Part shown: in pieces, positions 1-9,446 of the stretch
Position numbering within the stretch: the stretch's first letter is position 1
Layout: the number at the start of each line of letters is the position of its first letter
Origin: Balneolaceae bacterium
GTDB taxonomy: Bacteria; Bacteroidota; Rhodothermia; Balneolales; Balneolaceae
Assembly (NCBI GenBank): GCA_034521495.1
Contig: JAXHMK010000009.1
Span: forward strand, 186,001 to 250,000
Reading direction: 5' to 3'
Length of the DNA stretch: 64,000 nt
Position numbers and translations under genes: made by a program
Notes under the pieces: generated by a model
Told to the model about the DNA's origin: nothing
The model's input: the letters and a program-made list of their open reading frames with translations, nothing else
Database searches by the model: none

Positions 1-314
1 TACGTTGTTGTTCGGCAACTGGCTGCATTCCTCCGCTTGCCACATTCAAAGTGATCATCTTTACATTATCTTCAATGCCCTGTTCAATAACCACTGGGTT
101 TACAGCATTAAGATGGACGTGGGAATCAATTTTTTCAACGGATGTGAAATCTTCAGCACTATAATAATTATCAATCTGATCAGTTTCACTTTGCTCACTT
201 TGGCAAGCGGAAAAAAATAATATTGTGATGAAAATCGGCAGAGAGTAGCAAATACGTGATAGGCTTATTGGAATTTTTGTGGTTTGGGGAATATCAAGTA
301 AAATTTTATTCATT
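1..314 (-). CDS. Amidohydrolase-type lipoprotein, N-terminal part (runs off left edge)
   Basis: Reading the minus strand from an ATG at 312-314 gives an uninterrupted frame of about 104 codons that leaves the window. It has a hydrophobic signal segment ending in a lipobox (LFFSAC-Q), so a lipoprotein is likely. It then has KIDSHVHLNA, the HxH-type first metal-binding strand seen at the start of amidohydrolase family 2 proteins. It lies 60 bp downstream of the CBM9-like gene on the same strand and is probably the distal gene of that operon. The substrate cannot be told. A second amidohydrolase with a similar exported design is at the right end of the window. Confidence 0.75.
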
Positions 315-374
315 GATCAATGGTTGAGTTAATATTTACATAACTTCAAAAATCGGAAGTTTTTAAAAAGAGTA

Positions 375-1169
375 CTATTCGAACATGAATGTTCCATAAT
401 TGTATATATCATGGAAGTTTGTAGTTACAGGTTGCCACGTCCAACTGGTAGAATTGTAATCATAATCTACACGATACATGTTAACCCGCCAGATTGTTCC
501 GGATTTCGGAATTCTGTTTTTCAATGGGATAAGTAATTCAAAAGGGATAAAAAATTCTGCTCTCCACTCATCAATTTGCTCACCGCTCGCAAGTTTCCCG
601 CCAGTGGCAGATGTTTTGTGAATTGCTTTTCTGGTGTCACCACCACTATAGGTGTATTCAAATGGTATCCAGTGAGATTGCCCAGCGTTAGTTTTGGATA
701 CAAGAATGGGCAATTCATAGTTTAAAGGTGATAATTCATACTCAAAGTACACTTCTTCACTCTCATTTGGCCAAAGAAAAACTTCCACAACATCTTCTCT
801 CCATATCTCCTCAAAATGAGAGGTAATTGATGCAGAAATCAGGTCATCATCACATCGAAATAGAAAGTAAATTCCAGTGTCTGAATAAAGAACCTTAACG
901 AATGTTTTCCTTTTGCTGTCATTCTCGTGGTTTGTCCGCTGTGTTAGTTCAATCCAATTCGTTTTGGACCAGTTTTGGGATGATCCATCTCCAGTTACTG
1001 AAAAGTCATCAGTCTTCTGAACCTGTAGGGTAGAAAGTGCCTGTCCAACCAAGGTAGAGGTATTGAATACTGCTAAAAAAATTAAAAAAGAAATAATCAG
1101 CATTTTGTATAAAGATGAACTCTTTGACTTTATAGCCGAAGTTTTTAGGGAGGTATTTTTAAATACCAT
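375..1169 (-). CDS. Secreted CBM9-like (carbohydrate-binding family 9 fold) protein
   Basis: 264 residues with an N-terminal membrane/signal segment at about residues 22-45 (MLIISFLIFLAVFNTSTLVG). The rest resembles the CBM9-like domain that Bacteroidota attach to sugar-processing proteins: a tryptophan-rich first strand (QNWSKTNWIELT), a VKVLYSDTGIYFLFRCDDD strand, and a VVEVFLWPN / YFEYELSPLN pair. No catalytic domain is attached. It may bind glycan in the periplasm or at the cell surface for the neighbouring enzymes. It lies downstream of the PIG-L gene after a 426-bp gap, so it may have its own promoter. Family assignment is by pattern only. Confidence 0.65.
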   Translation of the reverse strand: MVFKNTSLKTSAIKSKSSSLYKMLIISFLIFLAVFNTSTLVGQALSTLQVQKTDDFSVTGDGSSQNWSKTNWIELTQRTNHENDSKRKTFVKVLYSDTGIYFLFRCDDDLISASITSHFEEIWREDVVEVFLWPNESEEVYFEYELSPLNYELPILVSKTNAGQSHWIPFEYTYSGGDTRKAIHKTSATGGKLASGEQIDEWRAEFFIPFELLIPLKNRIPKSGTIWRVNMYRVDYDYNSTSWTWQPVTTNFHDIYNYGTFMFE

Positions 1170-1595
1170 AATCTATTGGTCAATGAAGTTCAACAAGAAT
1201 GATATTGAATGTACTTAAATACATAGTTAAAATAAATAATAAAAAATCACAATCTTAGAATAAAAGAATAAATAAAAATATTTAAATTACTTTCTTTTAT
1301 TATTTGTATAAAAATTTTCGATTACTTATTTTATTCAGCCTATTAGCTTTGTTCACTAAAGATCGATATTTCAAGTATGTTTTATATACTTGTTGAGACG
1401 ATCATTCATACCATCTAACCCCAGTTACGTAGCTGTAATTGGGGTTTTTATTTGCCTGATTAAAAAGGGAAGTATGCATTAACAAAGGTCACAACTTCTA
1501 AGGCGTTTAAAGCAAAAGGGAGGCAAGGTTTAAACGTTTTTATTGCTTCAAACAAACTACTTAGAATACCAGATTTAGATATTACTTATTGAAAT
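1170..1595. other. AT-rich intergenic region, no gene seen
   Basis: 426 bp between two minus-strand genes. No open frame with coding character was found on either strand. It contains A/T-rich stretches and one hairpin followed by a T-run (listed separately) that points along the plus strand. Confidence 0.6.
1417..1452 (+). terminator. Rho-independent terminator-like hairpin without an obvious upstream gene
   Basis: AACCCCA and TGGGGTT arms, extended by a partly paired GTTAC/GTAAT inner stem around a short loop, are followed by TTTTTATTT on the plus strand. No plus-strand gene ends here; both neighbours are on the minus strand. It could end a small RNA or be a relic. Confidence 0.5.
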
Positions 1596-2447
1596 TTACT
1601 GAGTATCGAGCATTGGGAAGAGTGTTCTGATTTCATCCTCAGTGGGTTGATGCCCATATTCTGCAATTTCAAATGCCTCAATCTTGCTAAATGAAAGCTT
1701 GTTGATCATCTCTTCATTACCGTACCATTTTCTCAATGAATTCATAAACTCAGAGGGTATTTTATTGTCTCCTCCCAACCAATCAGTTAGCCATTTAGCA
1801 AGCCATATTTTTTTGTCATCAGCCTCATCAGGGACATTTTCTAATAATCCTTGAGTCCATGGCAGCCACTCGTAAAATTGAGATTTGTGAGCATCCATCG
1901 CATCAATCTTTTTAGAGAAAGTCTTGGTAACGTTGATTGTGATATCAGGATTAAATGGATTTGGTTTTTGAAAAGGATCTTGCATGTAGAGAAAAACTGG
2001 ATTTTTATTCAGAGGCTCTGTATCAGGAACAACATTTGGAACGATCACCAAATAGGCTGCATCCATTACTAAAACGCCGGCATATCGGTGGTCCGGATGA
2101 TAATCGTTGGGTCTCAGGCCAATCACCAGGTCGGCCTTCCAATTTCTGATTTCTCTTATTACTTGGTGCCGAATGTGTAATTTTGGGAGAAGTTCAGCAT
2201 CATGATTATTTAAAATTTTATACTCATCAATCCCCAACCTTTCCTTAGCTTCTTGTGCTTCATTATACCGGATTTTAGCTAATTCACCACCTCCTTTTAC
2301 ATGATGACCTGCATCACCATTTGTTAAAGATACAAACTTTACGGAATGTCCCATTTCAGCCCACAGGGCAGCTGTTCCTCCCATCTTAACTTCAGCGTCG
2401 TCTGGGTGGGCAAATATGGCAATAATTCTGAGTTTATCTTCTGGCAT
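1596..2447 (-). CDS. PIG-L family deacetylase (cytoplasmic)
   Basis: 283 residues. PIG-L/LmbE-type zinc-dependent N-deacetylases remove acetyl groups from N-acetylated sugars and related molecules. The zinc-binding signature AHPDD is at residues 13-17 and the second HPDH motif at 117-120. GGTAALWAEMGH and LTNGDAGHH are typical of the larger secondary-metabolism/sugar subgroup. No signal peptide is visible, unlike the paralogue at 16232. It lies 28 bp downstream of the exported TIM-barrel gene in the leftward sugar operon, so a role in trimming an amino sugar or modified sugar is likely. The precise substrate is unknown. Confidence 0.85.
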   Translation of the reverse strand: MPEDKLRIIAIFAHPDDAEVKMGGTAALWAEMGHSVKFVSLTNGDAGHHVKGGGELAKIRYNEAQEAKERLGIDEYKILNNHDAELLPKLHIRHQVIREIRNWKADLVIGLRPNDYHPDHRYAGVLVMDAAYLVIVPNVVPDTEPLNKNPVFLYMQDPFQKPNPFNPDITINVTKTFSKKIDAMDAHKSQFYEWLPWTQGLLENVPDEADDKKIWLAKWLTDWLGGDNKIPSEFMNSLRKWYGNEEMINKLSFSKIEAFEIAEYGHQPTEDEIRTLFPMLDTQ

Positions 2448-2475
2448 ATCTATTGATATTATAAATGAATAAAAT

Positions 2476-3507
2476 TCAGTTGTTATTATCGGATAATGCT
2501 TTTTGCAAACCTGCTAACACATACTCCATGTATTGTTTGGAATGCCTTGCCATTGAATCGATTTCTTCGGCAGTATTTGGCATCCCAAGATAGGATGCGA
2601 ATATATTTTCGTATGTTAGTGTAATTGTTTTTCCTGTAAATGCTACAGGCGAGAAAAGCTGGTAGTGATCAATTTCACCCAAACCCGGTGCAGAAGTGGT
2701 TTTTGTTGGAAAGTTACGACAGTCTTTTAAGCAAAAACCAGATATGAGATCAGCACACGTTTTTATGTCTTGTACTGGATCCACTGATTGGTACCACATA
2801 ACATTGCCGGCATCGTAGCTCATATGAATATTCGGATGATTCAGCTCTCGAATAATACCTGAAAGAGCTTCTCCTGTCCCTGTTGTTTCTCCTCCATGCT
2901 GTTTTATTAAAAATGTAACACCGTAGTCTGCAGCGATAGGGGCAAGTTCTTGAAATCTTGATACCCATAATTCCGGATCACCTCCGTCTGTAGGACCAAA
3001 TACAAGAACATAATTTAATTCAGCTGCGGACGCTTGTTTAATTCTGTTGGTCAATAATTCGACTGCATCATCTTGGTCAGGGTAAATTGTCGAAAACATT
3101 TGGACTGGTTCAAGTCCCATATCTCTGCATCTGCTTGCAAGTTCTTTTGCCTCATTTGGAGTTGCGGTTTCTGCTAATACAGGTTGATTTTCGCCATTTT
3201 CGGTTCTGTGGCGGGTCCCCCAGGCAACATGATTATAACCCGCATTCTTTATTCCCTGCAGTGCTCGTTCAAGCGGGAAATTTCTATACGGTAAAGTCAT
3301 GCAAGCATGAATAAACTGTGTCGGTTCTTTATTTATCTGAAGGTTAAGATTGTCATTCAATGAATGAATAGAATCGGCCTGGGCGGCACTTTCATTAAAA
3401 AGTGAACTTGCAACTGTACCGGTAGATAGTGCTGCTAATCCAACAAAACTTTTCTTAATAAAAGATCTTCGACTAGGTAAAAGTTCTTTTTTATTTTTTC
3501 GATTCAT
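2476..3507 (-). CDS. Tat-exported sugar phosphate isomerase/epimerase-like TIM barrel protein
   Basis: 343 residues. The N terminus carries a Tat-type signal, SRRSFIKK at about residues 12-19, followed by a hydrophobic alanine/glycine stretch, so export in folded form is expected. The mature part has the AP-endonuclease-2/xylose-isomerase-like barrel: PLERALQGIKNAGYNHVAWG near the start, then LIKQHGGETTG, HMSYDAGNVMWY and GFCLKDCRN, the usual metal-ligand strands. Such proteins act as sugar isomerases, epimerases or 2-hydroxyglycal hydratases. It lies 26 bp after the Gfo/Idh/MocA gene, the usual pairing in Bacteroidota and Planctomycetota sugar loci. Confidence 0.8.
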   Translation of the reverse strand: MNRKNKKELLPSRRSFIKKSFVGLAALSTGTVASSLFNESAAQADSIHSLNDNLNLQINKEPTQFIHACMTLPYRNFPLERALQGIKNAGYNHVAWGTRHRTENGENQPVLAETATPNEAKELASRCRDMGLEPVQMFSTIYPDQDDAVELLTNRIKQASAAELNYVLVFGPTDGGDPELWVSRFQELAPIAADYGVTFLIKQHGGETTGTGEALSGIIRELNHPNIHMSYDAGNVMWYQSVDPVQDIKTCADLISGFCLKDCRNFPTKTTSAPGLGEIDHYQLFSPVAFTGKTITLTYENIFASYLGMPNTAEEIDSMARHSKQYMEYVLAGLQKALSDNNN

Positions 3508-3533
3508 TTTTCGGGGAGTAAGTTTATATCTGT

Positions 3534-4619
3534 TTAATCTATTGGTACAATCTTTTTAGTCCGTACAGATTCATCACATGCTAAAACAATTTTTAATGTC
3601 TGTACTGCAACTTTTAAGTGCTCTGAGAGGTCAATATCTTCCTTTATAGTTTTTAGAAAATATTTTTGCTCATAATAGCAAAGTTCATCGTGATCCGGCT
3701 CATCTTCTATATCAACAATTTTATCCTCATTAAGTAGTTTCCCATTTTGATCTGTTTGAGATGAATGAAGATGAAGCTGGCGAACAATGCCATGTTCTTC
3801 TATGTCAGCTGATTTACCACGAGGTTGGTCAAATGTGTTTTTTCTGATGCTAACACTTCCTTTTGGCCCGAAAACATCTTTAACAAAATATGCATATTCA
3901 CTAATCATAGGCCCCCAGCCTGATTCATACCATCCTACTGATCCATCCTCGAATACTACCTGAAGCTGACCATAATTATACATATCCTCGTTTATCTCTT
4001 CAGATAAACGAGCACCTATGGCATGAACCTGAACGGGATCTGATTGAGTCATTTGGCACATCATATCCACATAGTGAACACCACAATCTACAATGGGTGA
4101 CATCACATCCATTAAATTTTTGTGTACCTGCCATTCAGAGCCAGTACTCTGTTGGTTAAGATTCATTCTCATAACAAGTGGTTTTCCGAGTTTTTTTCCT
4201 TCATTTACAAAACGAATCCATCCCGGATGATGTCTGGCTATATAACCAACAAGAACTTTTTTTCCTGCTTTTTTTGCTGCAGTCACAACAGCTTCTGCAT
4301 CTTTAACTGTTTCAGCAAGGGGTTTTTCCACAAATACGTGAGCTCCGCTTTCAAGTGCCTTAATTGTATAATCTGCGTGTGTACTTGCATAAGTATTGAT
4401 CGAGACAGCATCCGGCTTGGTTTCTTTAAGAGCAGTTTTAAATTTGTTGAACGTTGGAATATTCCCACCTAACTCATTTAATAATTTACCCCTACTTTCA
4501 GGTCCACGACTAACGAGCCCAACTATATTAAATCCATCTAATCTGTTATAAGCACGGGCGTGCGATGTACCCATATTTCCACATCCCACTACTAATATGT
4601 CAAAAACTTTATTACTCAT
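3534..4619 (-). CDS. Gfo/Idh/MocA family oxidoreductase (cytoplasmic)
   Basis: 361 residues. NAD(P)-dependent sugar/polyol dehydrogenase family. The Rossmann nucleotide-binding loop VGCGNMG is at residues 11-17 and the family EKP motif (HVFVEKPLAE) at 98-100. A likely catalytic strand is VDCGVHYVDMM. No signal peptide is visible, in contrast to the other family members in this window, so this one probably acts in the cytoplasm on sugar brought in by the adjacent permease. It lies 82 bp downstream of the MFS gene and 26 bp upstream of the TIM barrel. The exact sugar is not predictable. Confidence 0.9.
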   Translation of the reverse strand: MSNKVFDILVVGCGNMGTSHARAYNRLDGFNIVGLVSRGPESRGKLLNELGGNIPTFNKFKTALKETKPDAVSINTYASTHADYTIKALESGAHVFVEKPLAETVKDAEAVVTAAKKAGKKVLVGYIARHHPGWIRFVNEGKKLGKPLVMRMNLNQQSTGSEWQVHKNLMDVMSPIVDCGVHYVDMMCQMTQSDPVQVHAIGARLSEEINEDMYNYGQLQVVFEDGSVGWYESGWGPMISEYAYFVKDVFGPKGSVSIRKNTFDQPRGKSADIEEHGIVRQLHLHSSQTDQNGKLLNEDKIVDIEDEPDHDELCYYEQKYFLKTIKEDIDLSEHLKVAVQTLKIVLACDESVRTKKIVPID

Positions 4620-4701
4620 TTTTTATAATTGGTTTACGGTTAAATTGATATTTGGAAAAGTTAAGATGAATATCGTTACTAGTCTCAATTTTATTCATCG
4701 G

Positions 4702-5955
4702 TTATATATTTATATCATCGGCCGATGCAGTTTCATCTACAACCTTTTCATTAAAAAATATTATGAAAATAGTAAGCACTATAGCAGCTAAAATTGATGG
4801 TAGTATCCAGAATGATTCCCAGTTGCTCAAAGTCATTGAAAGGGCATCACCAAGCAGATTATTATATGTAATTCCTGCTAATTGCGCCCCAATGAGCATA
4901 CCTACACCATATGTAAGAAGTACTAATAATCCTTGTGCCTGACCTCTTATTTTGTCGGTTGATTTCATGTCCACATAAATGTGTCCTGTAACATAGAAGA
5001 AATCATAACAAATTCCGTGTAAAGCAATACCTGTCAGAATCATCCATGTAATCTGATCTGTTGCACCAGCAGCAAATAGTGCATATCTAATTACCCATGC
5101 ACCCATTCCAACACCCAACATCCACTTAACTCCAAGCCGAATAAAAAAGAACGGCATTAGAAGCATGAAAATAATTTCGGAAAACTGACCTATAGTTTGA
5201 ACGGCAGCAAGATTTGTAAAGCCAGTATCATTAAGAAAAACTTGAGTAAAGTTAAAATATGCAGCAAGGGGGATTGATATAAGAAGGGAGCACATCAAGA
5301 AAATATAGAAAGAACGATTCCCCAGATGTTTTAAAGCATCAACACCAACAATACTTTTTAAAGAAATGGGAGTGTCAGAACCTTTTGGAGGTGTATGAGG
5401 TAGTGTAAAAGCGTACAAACCCAAAAGAAGACTGAAAAAAGCTGAAAGATAAATCGGTAGTGACGTTTGTTCAGGCTTTAAACTATCGGATACAAATATT
5501 CCCAATCCAAAACTAACTACCAAGCCAGCAGTGATCCAACCCATAGTACCAAAAACCCTAATGATTGGGAATTCAGACTGTTGATCATTGATATGATGAA
5601 AAGTTATTGCGTTAGATAAACTTAAAGTAGGCATATAACATAAACAGTGACCGAAAATCAAAAGAATGAAAAGCAGAGGGTAGTTGGATGAATAAGGAGC
5701 AATAAACATAAAAATCGCTCCTGTGATGTGTAAGAATCCAAGGACTTTTTCCGTTGAAAAATATCTGTCAGCTATTAATCCTACAAAGAAAGGTGCAATG
5801 ATTGCACTTATTGGATTAACTGTATATGGCCAGTGAGTTAAATTCCCCATTCCTTCATTACCCATATAAATAGCGATAGAAGTGTACCATGCTCCCCAGA
5901 TAAAAAACTGGAAAAACATCATAACACAGAATCGGGCAACGGTGGTTTTTTTCAT
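4702..5955 (-). CDS. MFS transporter of the nucleoside:H+ symporter (NupG/XapB-like) type
   Basis: 417 residues with about twelve hydrophobic membrane segments. The start (RFCVMMFFQFFIWGAWYTSI), the IIAPFFVGLIADRYFSTEK loop and FPIIRVFGTMGWITAGLV match the nucleoside:proton symporter group of the major facilitator superfamily. In Bacteroidota loci these transporters often accompany Gfo/Idh/MocA and TIM-barrel genes and may carry sugars or glycosides rather than nucleosides. It is the first gene of the leftward operon, divergent from SusC across a 397-bp control region. Confidence 0.85.
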   Translation of the reverse strand: MKKTTVARFCVMMFFQFFIWGAWYTSIAIYMGNEGMGNLTHWPYTVNPISAIIAPFFVGLIADRYFSTEKVLGFLHITGAIFMFIAPYSSNYPLLFILLIFGHCLCYMPTLSLSNAITFHHINDQQSEFPIIRVFGTMGWITAGLVVSFGLGIFVSDSLKPEQTSLPIYLSAFFSLLLGLYAFTLPHTPPKGSDTPISLKSIVGVDALKHLGNRSFYIFLMCSLLISIPLAAYFNFTQVFLNDTGFTNLAAVQTIGQFSEIIFMLLMPFFFIRLGVKWMLGVGMGAWVIRYALFAAGATDQITWMILTGIALHGICYDFFYVTGHIYVDMKSTDKIRGQAQGLLVLLTYGVGMLIGAQLAGITYNNLLGDALSMTLSNWESFWILPSILAAIVLTIFIIFFNEKVVDETASADDINI

Positions 5956-6352
5956 TTTTTGAATCAGATTATGTTTTTTTTAGCGAATAGTCTATTCAAA
6001 AAGAAAGTAAAAACAAATTTAAAAACAAATTTATAATGATTAAAGTTAGTTATAGATATAATTTTATGCTCAGGTCTTATGAATTATTTAGAATTAAAAA
6101 TTCTAAATTAAATGAATTAAATAATTTAATATTAAAAGTTTTAGTGAAATATTAGGCAGCTATTATGATTATTAAAAGTGTTTTGTAAACAAATTTTCTT
6201 TTTTTATTGACTTATAACTTTTTTTTCGTTTTGTTATTGGTGTTAATCGGATTATATATGTGTAAAAACAATTTTCGATTTTCGAATAGGTAAATTATAA
6301 CTCAAAAAAAGATAGCTGATCGGTTAAACTAAAAGGATTATGAGGATTCATT
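5956..6352. promoter_or_regulatory. Divergent control region between the permease operon and SusC
   Basis: 397 bp, very AT-rich, with no coding frame. It must hold the promoters for both the leftward permease operon and the rightward SusC/SusD operon. A perfect inverted repeat GAATAG-T-CTATTC lies at 5985-5997, close to the permease start. A matching half-site CGAATAG lies at 6283-6289, about 70 bp before the SusC start. These could bind a shared regulator, but no regulator gene is present in the locus. I could not assign -10/-35 or Bacteroidota -7/-33 boxes with confidence. Confidence 0.45.
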
Positions 6353-9300
6353 ATGAAAAATAAATTACTATTAACAATAATATTAATATGTGCTTTAGCG
6401 ACTTCAGGTTATGCTCAAGATGTAACTGTTGAGGGTACAGTCACGGATGCTGTTACTGGAGAACAACTCCCAGGGGTAAATGTAGTTATTCAGGGGACAT
6501 CCACCGGAACTACTACTGGAATGGATGGGGCGTTTACAATTGACATTGATGGACCTGGAACTTCCTTGGTTTTCTCATATGTAGGTTATGAAGCACAAAC
6601 AGTTTCAATAACTTCTTCACACATTAACCAAGGTCTTGATATTGAACTTCAAGAAGATGTAGCGCTTCTTGAAGAATTGGTTGTGGTTGGGTTTGGAACC
6701 CAGGAAAGGGCCGACGTGACTGGTGCTGTAAGTTCAATTCAGGGAGCTGAAGTTGAAGAGAGACCGCTAACCAATCCCGCATTAGCGCTGCAAGGTGTAA
6801 CACCTGGTTTGCAAATACAATACGGAGGTGGTCAACCGGGAGAAGAGAATACAATAGCCCGGATTCGGGGTACTGGTACACTGAATAATTCAGATCCACT
6901 TGTATTAATTGATGGTGTTGAGCAGTCCTTATCCACCGTTGAACCAAGTGCTATCGAATCAATTTCAGTTCTAAAGGATGCCGCATCAGCCTCGATCTAT
7001 GGGTCAAGAGCGGCTAACGGAGTCATTTTAATTGAGACGAAACGAGGTCAATCGTCGGGTATGTCTGTAACTTATAATAATCACATAGGTGTGCAGAACT
7101 TACTGGGTTGGCCAGAGAGTGCGGGTAAAGAAGATTGGATGAGATTGGAGAATGAAGCCCAGGTAAATGCTGGGGGGCAGCCTACATATAGTGAAGAGTA
7201 TATTCAGAATGTTGTTGCTGGAACGAATCCACTTCAATACCCTTGGGCTGACTGGGAAAAAGGTGTCTTTCAAGATAACGCTTCTGAGCAAAATCACGCC
7301 TTGTCAATCTCAACAGGAAGCGATTTTGGGCGGATTTATGCCTCTATGAATTATACAGACACTGATGGTGTCATTCAGAATTTTAATAACAAAAGAGCAA
7401 GTCTTCGATTGAATACAGACTTATATCTTAGGGATGATCTGACCTTGACTACAAATCTGCTTTATCGAAATAGAAATGTAACCGGACCTGGTTTTAGACC
7501 CCAAAGAATAACTCAGGGAATTCTGCATATTAACCGTAATGCTATAATGGATTTTCCCGATGGGCAAGAAGCAACAGGAGATCTATTCTTCGGTACATGG
7601 AATCCATTTATAATGGCCAATTCTGGTGAGACTCAGCGATTAAGTAATGATATCCTTGGTACAAGTAGGCCTCAGATATCAATTAACCGACTATTTAAAT
7701 ATCGAAGGTGATTTTACTGCAAATCTTATTAATACGGATGAGACTATCTTCCGTGAATCAAGATCTGGAATGATTCATCCGGTTACAGGCGAAACCGTTG
7801 CTGCAAGTGGGTGGTTTGGAACTAACACATTGCAAGAAGCTAACTACAGCAAAGAAGAGTTGAGCCAGAGATTGTATCTGAATTATGATCAAGATTTTGG
7901 AACCCATGACGTAAGTGGATTAATTGGTTATGAAGAAATTTATAATAGCTCTGAAGTTACTTCTGCAGGACGTGCAAATTTCTTCAATAATGAATTGAGA
8001 GATCTTAGCGCAGGGGATGCCGGTGACCAAAGAACATGTAGACCATATAACGATCCGGGTGAGTTTGCAGGTAGCTGTTTTAATAATGAATGGAGGCTAC
8101 GATCATTCTTTGGGCGTGTGAATTATTCCTATGATGATCGGTATTCAGTACAAGCCAATCTTAGATATGATGGTTCGTCAAGATTCGGTGAAGGTAATCG
8201 ACTGGGGACTCTTCCCGTCATTTTCTGCAGGGTGGAGAATCTCAAGTGAAAGTTTTATGGATGAAGTTGATCTGTTTAGCAATCTCCGTTTGAGAGCTTC
8301 TTGGGGACAGCTTGGTAACCAAGAAATCGGATTATTTCAGTTTATGAATATCTATAACCTGAATCAGCCCTATCAGTTTAATGGAAGTGTTACACCTGGT
8401 GCTGCAGTTACAGATGCAGGAAATCCAAATATTACCTGGGAAACAACAACGATGACTAATATTGGCCTAGATTTAGGCTTTAAGGATGATCGAATTGAGG
8501 TAATTGGTGAATATTTTTGGAATTACACAGAAGATATTCTGTTAGATCTCCCTATACCAGCTACGGTTGGTGTAGATCCACCAACGCAAAATGCAGCTGA
8601 AGTATCGAATGTAGGTTGGGAATTGCAAGTGAATTATAATAGTGAACCTCGCATGGATAATGGATTTCAATATTCTGTTGGTGTAAGTATGTCTGATGTG
8701 GTTAATACCATTGAAAGCCTTAGTGGAGAAGGGCCATTCTTCCCAGACAAATTTACGGTATGGGCTGAAGGGCACTCAATTAACTCATTAAGAGGGTTGA
8801 GTTCTCCTGGGCTCTATCGAAGTCAATCAGATTTGGACCAATATCCTGCTACTGTGAATCCTAATGTTGGGATTGGAGACATTATCTATGAAGATCTGAA
8901 CGGAGATGGGCAAATCTCTCAATCCTTTGGTGAAAATGGAGACCAATACATCATGGGAAATGAAGACCCCAGGTATGAGTTCGGAATTAACTTTAGCGCT
9001 TCTTTCAAGGGATTTGATTTTACGATGTTCTGGCAGGGAGTTCTGAAGCAGAAGCATACACTTGATGGTGCTTTAATGGAAGGGCCAAACTGGCAAAACT
9101 ACATTCCAGCAGTCATGGCTGAAGAAACATACCATCCAGAAAGAAATCCAGAAGGTACGTGGCCTATTGTAACGGCAGGTAATACTTGGAATTTGCAGGA
9201 ATCAGATTTTTGGATTCAGGATACGAAGTATCTGAGATTGAAAAACTTTCAGCTTGGGTACACGATTAATCAGTCCTACTTGAGAAACCTGAGAGTGTTT

Positions 9301-9426
9301 GTAACAGGAGAAAATCTCTTGACATTTACTCCGACTGATCTGTTTGATCCTGAAACACCCAGAGGGCGTAGTCAATTCTTCCCTCACACCAAGAAAGTTG
9401 CCATGGGCGTTAACGTAACATTTTAA
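6353..9426 (+). pseudogene. SusC/RagA family TonB-dependent outer membrane receptor, broken by two frameshifts
   Basis: Imports oligosaccharides or other nutrients through the outer membrane with its SusD partner. It has a signal peptide (LLLTIILICALATSGYAQ), a carboxypeptidase-D-regulatory-like domain (VEGTVTDAVTGEQLPGVNVV), the plug (LVVVGFGTQERADVTGAV, VLKDAASASIYGSRAANGV) and a barrel ending in VNVTF. The reading frame shifts twice by one extra base. The first shift is near 7668-7669: dropping one G of the AGTAGGCCTC run restores GTSSLRYQLTDYLN. The second is near 8202, where dropping one C restores GNRWGLFPSFSAGW. With both removed the protein is about 1,023 residues, normal for SusC. 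Sequencing error is the simplest explanation. SusD follows 20 bp downstream. Confidence 0.9.
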
Positions 9427-9446
9427 AATTTTTAAAAGAAAAAACT

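Noticed and set aside
5-220. Short plus-strand open frame at the left edge
   Set aside because: It is antisense to a well-supported amidohydrolase lipoprotein N terminus on the minus strand with signal peptide and HVH motif.
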